Of a stretch of 23,280 bases of DNA, positions 14,759 through 23,199 are shown one piece after another. The translations under genes were made by a program, and so were the position numbers. This DNA comes from Christensenella sp. UBA6406 (lineage in GTDB: Bacteria; Bacillota; Clostridia; Christensenellales; UBA1242), in assembly GCA_002438625.1 (NCBI GenBank), contig DJPS01000057.1:18170-41449 (forward strand), read 5' to 3'. The notes below the pieces were generated by a model, which saw nothing but the letters and a program-made list of their open reading frames with translations, had not been told where the DNA came from and searched no databases. Position 1 is the first letter of the stretch, and each line of letters opens with the position of its first letter.

Positions 14759-15643
14759 ATGAAATTGTTTATAATAAGAAAAGAAAAAGAAGTGGAAAAT
14801 GAAATAAATGGCGTTTCAAATACAAAAAAATTGAATGCAGTTGAAAGTTTAAAGTGCGTTAAAAATAAAATTGTGGCAAAAATGAAAGATGTGCAAATGA
14901 GAGTAAAAAAGTTAGACAATTCAAAAGCGATTAAATCTATAAAGAAGTCTTTTCCTACAATGAAAGTTGGTTGTATAAAAGTTTATGATAAGGTCGTTGA
15001 TGAGTATGGCAAAATTAAAGATAAAATTGCACCAGCAATAGATAAAATAAATAAGCAAATAGTTGATGATTTTGGCAAATTTAAAGATTTTACAAAATAT
15101 AAGTTACATAATTTTTCGTATGATTTTGGTGTTTTAAAGGAAGCTATAAATGAAAAGTTGTTAAATTCAAATTTAAAATTATATAATCGAGCGTATTATA
15201 ATTATGTCATTGTAGAAAAAGATAAAGAAAGTGATTGCTTTAAATGTGGAGATTTTGCAAATCAAATTTATCATGAAGATATAGGTTTTTTGTTTAATTA
15301 TCCACAATGTTATGCAAATATGGTGGCGGATTATAATGTACAAATGTTGCAAAATGAATTAAGGAATGCTATTTTAAGAAGTGCAAATTTAGCGGGTTCT
15401 GAGATTGTTAAGTCAGGAAAAATTTATCAACAAAAAGCAAATATAAGCGGACTAATTAAAGGTGATAAACAAGTAAAGAAAGAGCAAGAGATGAATGAGA
15501 AAAACGAGCAAAATCATTTACAAAATTTTATACTTGAAGATAACGGACAAAATCAAAACAAATCAACGGAGTTAAAAGATTTAGAAAAGAGTTTTCTTAA
15601 TTTTGGAAATCGTGTTGCATTTAATAAAAAAGTAATAAATTAG
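14759..15643 (+). CDS. Unrecognised Lys-rich protein
   Basis: 294 residues from the ATG at 14759 with AAAGGG 12 bases upstream; a TTG nine codons earlier (14732) has no ribosome site. I do not recognise the family. The first 135 residues are very Lys-rich and likely helical (KIVAKMKDVQMRVKKLDN, KIKDKIAPAIDKINKQIVDD), suggesting a coiled coil or amphipathic helices like those of phasin or LEA-type proteins. A middle segment is less charged, with DCFKCGDFANQIYHEDIGF near residue 158. The tail is Glu/Asn/Gln-rich. No signal peptide or membrane segment. It sits 94 bases after galU, perhaps on the same transcript. Confidence 0.6.
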   Translation: MKLFIIRKEKEVENEINGVSNTKKLNAVESLKCVKNKIVAKMKDVQMRVKKLDNSKAIKSIKKSFPTMKVGCIKVYDKVVDEYGKIKDKIAPAIDKINKQIVDDFGKFKDFTKYKLHNFSYDFGVLKEAINEKLLNSNLKLYNRAYYNYVIVEKDKESDCFKCGDFANQIYHEDIGFLFNYPQCYANMVADYNVQMLQNELRNAILRSANLAGSEIVKSGKIYQQKANISGLIKGDKQVKKEQEMNEKNEQNHLQNFILEDNGQNQNKSTELKDLEKSFLNFGNRVAFNKKVIN

Positions 15644-15788
15644 GATTAAAAGTTTATTAAATTTTAGAATTAAGCGTGTTGAATGGTTAATTAAAGATAA
15701 TGTAAATTAGATTTAGAAAAGTTTTAAAATTGGATAAAAAGACAATAATATTATGATGAAAAAATATTGAAAAATTGTTATAATGTTA

Positions 15789-15817
15789 TTGCCTTTTTTA
15801 ATAAATTTTGATATAAT
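15789..15817 (+). promoter_or_regulatory. Promoter for the large helicase gene
   Basis: TTGCCT (15789-15794), 17-base spacer, TATAAT (15812-15817) preceded by TGA. The leader is about 100 bases and contains a 9-bp inverted repeat, AATGATTAA (15839-15847) / TTAATCATT (15880-15888). Confidence 0.7.
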
Positions 15818-15923
15818 AAGATTAAGTTCTTGAAGTGGAATGATTAATAAGTCGCGATTATTTTATCTTTGCAATTAAGTTAATCATTTTACGCATTTTT
15901 TAACGCTGAAACAAGGGGAAAAT

Positions 15924-18900
15924 ATGAGATCAATTTATAGTTTTTACAAAGAAAGGCTTATTGAAATAAGCGGAAAAAGTCGTAGTTTATATTGCAAGGG
16001 TGTATCAAAAAAATACACTTATGATATAGGTAAAGTTGTAAGCAATGATGCCGAAGTTTTTGATGACTTTATGCAGTTTTTGTGGCGAGGGAAAAAATAC
16101 ACATTTAATCTAATAAATAAGGAAGATAAGGAAAGACTTGCAAAGATTTTTAATATAGATGCAAAATTTGAGAAATCGTTTGAACAATTAAACACACTGG
16201 AAGGTAAAGAAAAAAGTGCATTTAGGCTTAAAATAGAAAGACAAAAAAGAGAAGAATTGCTTAAATCAATTCAAGGTGAAGTTACTAGTTTAACAGCTTT
16301 AAAAAGAGAGATTGAAGAGTTTTCAAAAGAAACGGGAAGGTATGAACTTTTTATTGGTTATCCTTTTGTTTTTGGTGCATTAAATAAAGATATAATTGTA
16401 AAAGCTCCATTGCTTCTTTTCCCTTGTGTGATTAACATAATAGATGATACAACCGTAGAACTGGAATTGAAACAAGATGAACATATTCAATTAAATAAAG
16501 TTTTAACGCTTGCATATGCAAAAGAAAAACGCATAAATATTGATGAGTTAGATTTGGATTTTTCTAGTCCAATAGCATCTAAATTTAAAACAGTTAATGA
16601 GTTGTTAGAGTATTTAGCAAATGCTGGCATTAAATTTGGTGGAGTAGTTAAAGCGGAGTTAGAAGATTATGTTAAGTTCAAAGAACCTAAAATTAATGAA
16701 CCATTAGAAATAAAAAATGCTTGCTTGCTTGGTCGTTTTCCTCTTGCTAACTCAATTTATAATGACTACATTAGTTTGGAAAAGAAAAGGCTTTATAACG
16801 AAGCGGTTAATGAACTTTTAAATTTAAAATCACCAAAACCAAATAAGAAATTTAATCAATCTTTATACACTATAAATAGTTTGGATTTTGCACAAGAGAA
16901 TACGATTTATAACATAAATAAAGATGGAAACTGTGTTATTTATGGACCACCAGGGACAGGAAAAAGCCAAACTATTGTGAATATAATTGCTGATGCGATT
17001 TGCAAAAATAAAAAAGTTCTTGTAGTTTCGCAAAAGAAGGCTGCACTTGATGTTGTATTCAATAGATTGGGCATTTTAAATAGTAAAGTAATGTTTTTAA
17101 CTGATGCGGAAAAGAATAAAACTGAATTTTATGATAGGGCAAAAAACACACATATTTCATTGATGGGCACTTATTCTAATGCAGCTATAAGCGTAAGAGA
17201 AGAAGAAGCAGAGCAAGAATTTGAGAAAATAGAAAGCGAAATCAAAAAAGAATTAAATGAATTAGACACAATTTCAAATTGCTTATTTAAGGAAAGGGAT
17301 TTCGGCATATGTCTACAAAAGATGTATGAGAAATCGCACATAATTGGTAGAAATACTTATGAATATACAATATATCGTAATATGCTTAAAAATTCTGAAC
17401 TTATGGCTTTAAAATACGATGACTTAAATGATGCTCTAAAAATTATAAACGAAAAGAAAAAAGATGAATTATATTATAAATTTTTGGAAGCGAAAGAGAA
17501 AAACCCTTTAATTGATAACATTAAGGGCGATTTGGATATTCATATTGTAAATCAAACACTTTCAAAGCTTAACAAAGTTTTAAGCAATAGACTTGCACCT
17601 TTTGATACAGGCAAATATCCAAATTCTAAGCAAATTTTAGCGTTTTATTTAGATAGGACAAATGAAAGCAAAGATTTAAAGCCTTTAATAAAATTTGTAA
17701 GTAGAGTTGAAAATCCAAAAACATATAAAGCGTTAAATTCTTCTTATGTTTTGTTGCCTGCTTTGCCATTTACAAAATACAATGCAGTAAAAAAAGAAAA
17801 AGAAGTTGAAAAAGAGTTTGAAAAAACTGTTAAAGCAATTGATGAATATACACAAGATTTTACTTTCTTGCAAAGTGTTTTAACAGAGCGTGGTTATTTA
17901 ATGCTAATTGATAACCTTTTAAATGGTAACACATTATATTTAAGATTAATATTTAATGCATTAACTGATTATGTAGAAATTAGAGATTTAACATTGACTT
18001 TAAATAGTTTAAACGATGTAGAAAAATTAATTTTAAATTTTGCATATTCAACAACAGACACTTTTGCAAGATTTAAGCAAGTTATAGAAAAACTTTTAAT
18101 AATTAGAATTTATAGAGAAGTTGTGCTTTTGGAAGATGAAGAGAAACAAGCACTTAGCAAAATATTAGATTTTGACAATGTTAAAAATAGAATAATTGTA
18201 TTATTAAAAGAAAAACAAAAGATTGCACAGCAAATTGCCCTAAACAAATTTAAAAACGATTATATTGATGGATATAATAAGGATAAGGATAGCAAAAATT
18301 ATTATTATCAAATTTCTAAGCAACAAAACTTATGGCCAATTAGAAAGGTTATGGAAGTTTATGGAAACCATCTATTAAATCTTTTTCCTTGTTGGCTTTT
18401 AAGCCCTGAAAGTGTATCAACAATTATGCCATTAGAGCGTGATATGTTTGATATGATTTTGTTTGATGAAGCGTCACAAGTGTTTGTAGAAAATTGTATT
18501 CCTGCAATTTATAGGGGTAAGAATATTGTAATTGCGGGAGATAGCAAGCAGTTGCGTCCAACAAGCACATTTATGAAGCGTTATGTTGGTAACGATGTTG
18601 ATGATGATTTGGATTACACAACACAAACAGCCCTAGAAGTTGAAAGTCTGCTAGACCTTGCGTGTGTTAGATATGATAGTTCAAATTTAACATACCATTA
18701 TAGAAGTAAAAACGAAGAATTAATAAATTTCTCTAACTATGTTTTCTATGAAGGTAAGTTACAAATTGCACCAAACATTACAAAGAATATTGGCAAAAAA
18801 CCAATAGAAAGAATAAAAGTTGATGGCAAATGGATAAATCGTAAAAACCAAGCGGAAGCCAAAGAAGTTGTTGAAATATTGAAAAAGATTTTTAAATCAA

Positions 18901-19805
18901 GAAAAGAAAATGAAACAATAGGAATTATAACATTCAACAGTGAACAAGAAAATGCCATTGAAGATTTAATTGATAAAGAAACGAGACTAGATGATAAATT
19001 TAAGGCAGATATTTTAAAAGAAACAAATAGAAAAGAAAATGGCGAAGATACAAGTTTGTTTGTTAAGAATATTGAAAATGTTCAAGGTGATGAAAGAGAT
19101 ATAATCATATTCAGCATAGGTTATGCGGAAAACGAATTTGGCAGATTAATTGCACACTTTGGTCCACTTTCAATGGAAGGTGGAGAAAATAGACTAAATG
19201 TTGCAATAACTCGTGCTAAGAAAAAGATTTATGTCGTAACAAGCATAGAGCCAGAAGAATTAAAAGTTGAAGGCTCTAAGAACTTAGGTCCGAAAATTTT
19301 CAAGAATTATTTAAAATATGTTCGTGCCGTATCTAACGGAGAAAGATTGGAAACAAAATTGATTTTAGATAGTTATGTAACAACAGCAATAGATAATGAA
19401 ATGAAAGCATCAGTTTTCAGTGGGGAAATAGAATCCCAAATTGCTAGAGAACTTAAAAAGTTGGGCTATGATGTGGTTACAAACATTGGTAATTCAACAC
19501 ATAAAATAGGGCTAGGCATTTACGATAAAGCACTAGATAGATATCTTGTGGGCATTGAATGCGATTATAATGCTTATTATAGCTCAATCTCTCAAATTGA
19601 AAGAGATGTCTTGCGTCCATCTTTCCTACAATCTCGTGGCTGGAACATTGTTAGGGTGTGGAGTAGAGATTGGTGGCTAAATAAAAATAAAGTAATTTCA
19701 AAAATAACTGAAGTTGCTGAAAAAGAAAAAGCAAATGTTATTGCAAATTTAGATGAAACGGCTCTTTCTAAATATCAAAAGAAGATTAATAAAACTGCAA
19801 AATAG
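15924..19805 (+). CDS. Large SF1 helicase (AAA_11/AAA_12) with C-terminal restriction-endonuclease-like domain
   Basis: 1293 residues. The N-terminal region starts RLIEISGKSRSLYCKG, resembling leading domains of DUF4011-type helicases. Walker A GPPGTGKS is at 341-348. A long insertion with coiled-coil stretches follows. Walker B ILFDEAS has Asp848-Glu849, then GDSKQLRP; VQGDERDIIIFSIGY and NVAITRAKK (Arg1097) complete the UvrD/Upf1-like SF1 core. About 1165-1260 resembles the MTES_1575/Vsr-like nuclease domain (IESQIARELKKLGYDVV, YLVGIECDYNAYYSS, RGWNIVRVWSRDWW). The Asp usual in the IDLAV strand is Gly1196; Glu1212 and Asp1214 remain. Such helicase-nuclease proteins occur alone and in defence loci; its role here is unproven. 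Ribosome site AAGGGGA, ATG start. Confidence 0.88.
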   Translation: MRSIYSFYKERLIEISGKSRSLYCKGVSKKYTYDIGKVVSNDAEVFDDFMQFLWRGKKYTFNLINKEDKERLAKIFNIDAKFEKSFEQLNTLEGKEKSAFRLKIERQKREELLKSIQGEVTSLTALKREIEEFSKETGRYELFIGYPFVFGALNKDIIVKAPLLLFPCVINIIDDTTVELELKQDEHIQLNKVLTLAYAKEKRINIDELDLDFSSPIASKFKTVNELLEYLANAGIKFGGVVKAELEDYVKFKEPKINEPLEIKNACLLGRFPLANSIYNDYISLEKKRLYNEAVNELLNLKSPKPNKKFNQSLYTINSLDFAQENTIYNINKDGNCVIYGPPGTGKSQTIVNIIADAICKNKKVLVVSQKKAALDVVFNRLGILNSKVMFLTDAEKNKTEFYDRAKNTHISLMGTYSNAAISVREEEAEQEFEKIESEIKKELNELDTISNCLFKERDFGICLQKMYEKSHIIGRNTYEYTIYRNMLKNSELMALKYDDLNDALKIINEKKKDELYYKFLEAKEKNPLIDNIKGDLDIHIVNQTLSKLNKVLSNRLAPFDTGKYPNSKQILAFYLDRTNESKDLKPLIKFVSRVENPKTYKALNSSYVLLPALPFTKYNAVKKEKEVEKEFEKTVKAIDEYTQDFTFLQSVLTERGYLMLIDNLLNGNTLYLRLIFNALTDYVEIRDLTLTLNSLNDVEKLILNFAYSTTDTFARFKQVIEKLLIIRIYREVVLLEDEEKQALSKILDFDNVKNRIIVLLKEKQKIAQQIALNKFKNDYIDGYNKDKDSKNYYYQISKQQNLWPIRKVMEVYGNHLLNLFPCWLLSPESVSTIMPLERDMFDMILFDEASQVFVENCIPAIYRGKNIVIAGDSKQLRPTSTFMKRYVGNDVDDDLDYTTQTALEVESLLDLACVRYDSSNLTYHYRSKNEELINFSNYVFYEGKLQIAPNITKNIGKKPIERIKVDGKWINRKNQAEAKEVVEILKKIFKSRKENETIGIITFNSEQENAIEDLIDKETRLDDKFKADILKETNRKENGEDTSLFVKNIENVQGDERDIIIFSIGYAENEFGRLIAHFGPLSMEGGENRLNVAITRAKKKIYVVTSIEPEELKVEGSKNLGPKIFKNYLKYVRAVSNGERLETKLILDSYVTTAIDNEMKASVFSGEIESQIARELKKLGYDVVTNIGNSTHKIGLGIYDKALDRYLVGIECDYNAYYSSISQIERDVLRPSFLQSRGWNIVRVWSRDWWLNKNKVISKITEVAEKEKANVIANLDETALSKYQKKINKTAK

Positions 19806-20199
19806 AGATTTGTAATTAAAATAACAAATTAATTGAATAAATTGATAAAGTTTTAAAAGCTTCATCAACTTATAAGCAAAGATTTTTGCTTAAATTAAGG
19901 GAGATTGAAAATTAAAAATAATACGGATTATCTAAAAATAAATAAACATTAAAAAGAAATGTAAATTTAATTGATTTTATCTTGTGTTTTGTGTTAAAAT
20001 ATAATGGTAGAAAATAAGTTTACATTTTTTTGTATTGTAAATATAGAAAATGAAATATAAATTTAAAAATAATTTTTGCAATTTGAAAACTGATGAAATG
20101 AGATGAGCTGGGGTAGAGAAATAGGCAATAAAAAGATAACCCTATTTTGTCATTAAATTGCTTTATATTGCATTTATTAATTAGGAAAAGGAGTTTGTA
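19806..20199. other. 394-bp intergenic region with the CPBP promoter and long leader
   Basis: No gene seen. It contains the hairpin above, a promoter TTGATT (19971-19976) - 18 bases - TAAAAT (19995-20000) with TGT before it, and a leader of about 190 bases. In the leader, CC at 20141-20142 can pair either with GGGGT (20110-20114, through ACCC) or within AAATAGG (20119-20125) / CCTATTT (20141-20147). No known riboswitch motif recognised. Confidence 0.5.
19873..19892 (+). terminator. Hairpin after the helicase gene, weak terminator
   Basis: TAAGCAAA (19873-19880) pairs with TTTGCTTA (19885-19892) over a 4-base loop. Only a short AT stretch follows, so termination is uncertain. Confidence 0.35.
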
Positions 20200-21570
20200 G
20201 TGCAAGTTAATAATGAAGATGAAATAATCGCTAAAAACAGTGAAAAATCACAAGAAACACAAAATCAATTAGGTGGCGAAAACGCACAAAATGAAAGCAT
20301 AACACAAAACATAAATGTGGAAAAAGTGCAAAATACGATTGATTTTAATGCTGTTAAATTAAGATATAAGCAAATAGATGAAATAGAAAGGAGCAATTTA
20401 TATAAAAGCGAAAATGTGGGCAAAAAAAGCACATTATTTAAAGTGGGCATAATTTATTTTGTTATTGTTGCGTTATTGATTGGTATAAGAATTGCATCAA
20501 ATTACGGTGTGTTTGATAGTTTTGGCTTAATAGGAAAAACAACTGTAACAAGTGCAATAATACAAATAATTATAATGTTTGCCATCCCCGTTGTGTTCTT
20601 TACTCTTGCAAAAAAGCAAAAAGCAAAGGATACCTTTAAAGATTTTCAATATAAGAAAGTAAGCGGTAAAGTGATAGCCTGTGCCATAGTTCTAGGCTTA
20701 ATTGTGTTTTTCTTAAACGGCTACATTTCATCTTTATTTGCTTATATAATTGAATTGCTAGGTTATGAAACCGTGCCATCATCAGGCACTAGCACGGGCA
20801 ATGAATATACTTGGACATATTTCCTTGTAAGCGTTATTTGCTCTTGTTTGCTCCCTGCAATTTGCGAAGAAACAGCGCATAGAGGAATGTTGCTTGCAGG
20901 GCTTAAAAGATACGGCGTTGGCAAAGCAATTATAATCTCTGGTCTTTTATTTGGACTTATTCATTTAAATATAAATCAATTTTTCTATGCAACTATAATT
21001 GGCTGGTTATTGGGCACTTTAACCATAATGTCTAACAGCATTTACCCCGCTATGATTGTGCATTTTATAAACAACTTTTTATCAACCTGTGCAGAGTTTT
21101 CACTTGCAAATGGACTAAACTACCTAAACCCTAGCACAATATTGAATTCTGTATTGTCTCTATTTGGTGGCATATTTGGTAACTTAGTTTTATTCATATT
21201 TATTGCAGGCTTGGTATGGCTTGGCATATACTTAATGACTAAAATATATAAAGAGCAAAAATTATCATATGTAAAAAAACGCATAATTAAAGATAATTTA
21301 CACTTCTTCCTATCTAGCGACAATTTGGAAATTAATGAAAGAAATTTAGATAATACCTATTTTAAAAGATTTTTTGGTACTGATAACATAAGCAATGCAA
21401 GTCTTATGTATTTAATGGATAAATCTAAACAAAAAGGCTTTTGGGATAATTTAGAAGACACGTATCTCCCAAAAGATAAAAACGGCTTAATGAATTATAT
21501 ATTTATTGTTGGTGCGATTGTCTTAGGTGCAGTAACAACATTATTTACATTTATTTGGGGCTTGTTGTAA
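20200..21570 (+). CDS. CPBP (Abi) family intramembrane glutamic protease
   Basis: 456 residues from a GTG with AAAAGGAG six bases upstream. Residues 1-75 are polar and Asn/Gln/Glu-rich. Multiple membrane segments follow, beginning near 85 (VGIIYFVIVALLIGIRIA). The three CPBP motifs are all present: EETAHR (Glu223, Glu224, Arg228), FGLIH (Phe251, His255) and HFINN (His288, Asn292). The family includes Rce1-type CAAX-processing enzymes and bacterial proteases tied to bacteriocin immunity or signalling. The substrate is unknown. After another hydrophobic stretch near 320-350 come about 80 polar residues and a final membrane segment (FIVGAIVLGAVTTLFTFIWG), so the tail is longer than in minimal family members. 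Confidence 0.88.
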   Translation: MQVNNEDEIIAKNSEKSQETQNQLGGENAQNESITQNINVEKVQNTIDFNAVKLRYKQIDEIERSNLYKSENVGKKSTLFKVGIIYFVIVALLIGIRIASNYGVFDSFGLIGKTTVTSAIIQIIIMFAIPVVFFTLAKKQKAKDTFKDFQYKKVSGKVIACAIVLGLIVFFLNGYISSLFAYIIELLGYETVPSSGTSTGNEYTWTYFLVSVICSCLLPAICEETAHRGMLLAGLKRYGVGKAIIISGLLFGLIHLNINQFFYATIIGWLLGTLTIMSNSIYPAMIVHFINNFLSTCAEFSLANGLNYLNPSTILNSVLSLFGGIFGNLVLFIFIAGLVWLGIYLMTKIYKEQKLSYVKKRIIKDNLHFFLSSDNLEINERNLDNTYFKRFFGTDNISNASLMYLMDKSKQKGFWDNLEDTYLPKDKNGLMNYIFIVGAIVLGAVTTLFTFIWGLL

Positions 21571-21711
21571 AAGATTTTGCTTGCTTAAAAAGATTAAGAA
21601 AATATGAAAAAGATAAAATAGAATATAAATTTATATTGATTAAATAATTAGATATAAATTTGATTGATAAAATGCAAAAGTGAAAAATGAGTGAATTAAG
21701 GAAAAGTAAAA

Positions 21712-22188
21712 GTGAAAAAGATAACAGTTTTATGCGTTGGTAATTTAAAGGAAAATTATTTAAAAAGCGGTTGCGAAGAATATTTGAAAAGACTTAGCAA
21801 GTTTTACGATATTAAAGTTGTAGAACTAAATGAAAAGAAATTCGGCAGTAACAACCCAAACGCAAGCGAAAGACAACTTGCAATGGAAGCAGAGGCAGAT
21901 GAAATATTACCAAAATTAAAAGGCTACATTATTTGCCTATGTATTGAAGGTAAACAAATGACAAGCGAAAAGTTTTCGCAAATTCTATCAAATTGCTACC
22001 AAACAACGGATGAAATAACATTCATAATTGGTGGAAGTTTCGGGCTAAGTAGCAAAGTTAAACAAAAAGCAAACTTGCAGTTAAGTTTCTCTTTATTCAC
22101 TTTCCCTCACCAACTAATGCGTATGATATTGTTAGAACAAATTTACAGAGCAACAACTATTGAACAAGGCACACCTTATCATAAATAA
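21712..22188 (+). CDS. rlmH: 23S rRNA (pseudouridine1915-N3)-methyltransferase RlmH
   Basis: 158 residues, standard SPOUT-family length, from a GTG with AAGGAAAAG upstream. Diagnostic features: an N-terminal ITVLCVGNLKENYLKSGCEEY strand-helix; ICLCIEGKQMTSEKF; the SAM-binding knot IIGGSFGLS (Gly107-Gly111); FPHQLMR (131-137); and the invariant tail LLEQIYRATTIEQGTPYHK. It methylates pseudouridine 1915 in helix 69 of 23S rRNA on assembled 70S ribosomes. I see no clear promoter or terminator: the 3' side runs into AT-rich DNA, then the hairpins of the GC island. Confidence 0.96.
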   Translation: MKKITVLCVGNLKENYLKSGCEEYLKRLSKFYDIKVVELNEKKFGSNNPNASERQLAMEAEADEILPKLKGYIICLCIEGKQMTSEKFSQILSNCYQTTDEITFIIGGSFGLSSKVKQKANLQLSFSLFTFPHQLMRMILLEQIYRATTIEQGTPYHK

Positions 22189-22315
22189 TTTAAGAATGAA
22201 AACGACCTATAAAAGATAGGAAAATTGAATTTTAAAATGAAATTAAATGCAATTTGTTAAAAGATGATGCACTTATGGCAAAGATATAAAAGACAAATAA
22301 GAAGTAATAGATAAA

Positions 22316-22378
22316 AAGCGGAAACGCTACCGCTTAAATGTCTATTATTTTTTTTGTTGCTTAATTCATTTTAAGCAA
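22316..22378. other. Two hairpins between rlmH and the GC island
   Basis: AAGCGG (22316-22321) / CCGCTT (22330-22335), followed 12 bases later by an 8-T run; then TTGCTTAA (22357-22364) / TTAAGCAA (22371-22378). They could end rlmH transcription, though the T-run is farther from the stem than in a standard terminator. Confidence 0.4.
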
Positions 22379-22390
22379 AAACTTGTTTTT

Positions 22391-22890
22391 TGCGGTTCCG
22401 CATTCATTCAATTAATTTAAGCAATGCGGAGAGTGGAGCATTGCGATTCCGCTTAGGGAACGGGGTGTGTGTGCGTTTAATGGGTTGCTGTTGCGTTGTG
22501 TGATGCTCAGTGCGGGCGGATAAGCGAGCAGTCAAGCGGTGGGCGAGTTTGCCGTTTTCGTGTGGTCTGGTGGGTGTGTGGCGTTAAAGCGTTGTGCGAT
22601 GCTGAGTGGAGAGTGGGCGTGCGGTAACGGCTTACAAGGTCGGCGGTTGGGGCGAGCGACACGGGGCGTTGTGTGAGTGTGTGGTTGAAATCTTAATGCG
22701 TTGGCGTGCCTTGTAAATTAAATTATTCTGCTTTTTGTTTGGCGTTTGGTTTATGCTGGTGCAACATTAGAAAATGTGCGTTAAAGCGAAAGCGTGCGTA
22801 GCGAGCAGTCGGCGGGAGCGTGGTGGCAAGCGGGCGCAGTGCTTGCCAACCGTGCGGAGACGGGGCGAGCGGGGTGGGGGCGAATGGGGT
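22391..22890. other. GC-rich, G-skewed noncoding island; candidate structured RNA or repeat-derived element
   Basis: By hand count, 22441-22920 holds 192 G and 71 C in 480 bases (about 55% GC, strong G skew); the next 60 bases are about 23% GC. No long reading frame on either strand. Hairpins include TGGCAAGC (22824-22831) / GCTTGCCA (22841-22848), TCCGCATT (22397-22404) / AATGCGGA (22423-22430), and the competing GCAATGC (22421-22427) / GCATTGC (22438-22444). Several 10-20 base words occur twice. I recognise no known RNA family. Confidence 0.55.
22862..22889 (+). other. G-quadruplex motif
   Basis: Four G-runs of 4, 4, 5 and 4 with loops of 5, 1 and 5 bases (CGAGC, T, CGAAT) on the plus strand. 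This is a canonical intramolecular four-tetrad pattern, at the right edge of the GC island. Confidence 0.7.
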
Positions 22891-23139
22891 TTGGTTTGTT
22901 AAGTTTGGTAAATGTAAAAAATTAATAATAAAAATTGATTGAGGAATAAACGCTTTTATGCTTGTTCTATTATTGGATAGTTTTTAATAATAAATTTTTA
23001 AATTAGGATTAAACCTATTTTTTTTATTTATTTCACTAAACAAATTGTTGCTGTTTTGTCTATTTTGTCAAGGATTTGTATTGAAATTAATGCAAACAAA
23101 GAAAAATTTTAAATTTTTTAGAAAAAGAGGCAAAAATAT

Positions 23140-23168
23140 TTGACAAAAGATAAATAAAAAGGTAAAAT
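23140..23168 (+). promoter_or_regulatory. Strong promoter reading out of the window
   Basis: Consensus TTGACA (23140-23145), 17-base spacer, TAAAAT (23163-23168). Predicted start near 23175; no start codon of an obvious gene is visible before the window ends. Confidence 0.7.
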
Positions 23169-23183
23169 AATGTAGACAATAAC

Positions 23184-23199
23184 ATTGTAGGACTACAAT
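23184..23199. promoter_or_regulatory. Operator-like palindrome downstream of the promoter
   Basis: ATTGTAG-GA-CTACAAT, perfect 7-bp arms, 15 bases after the -10 and so close to the expected start site. It is flanked by TAGACA (23173-23178) and TGTCTA (23214-23219). The TGTA/TACA words recall BlaI/MecI-type operators, but their order is reversed, so only a generic repressor site is proposed. Confidence 0.4.

Noticed and set aside
15924..21570. Defence island formed by the helicase-nuclease and the CPBP (Abi) protein
   Set aside because: The two genes have separate promoters, are 394 bases apart and are followed by the housekeeping rlmH; adjacency alone is not enough.
22170..22200. SCC-like attachment site at the rlmH 3' end
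   Set aside because: The TATCATAAA word follows from the conserved YHK-stop codons; no second copy or recombinase genes are nearby, so there is no sign of integration.
22391..22890. GC island as RNase P RNA, tmRNA, SRP RNA or rRNA
   Set aside because: None of the conserved core words of these RNAs is visible on either strand.
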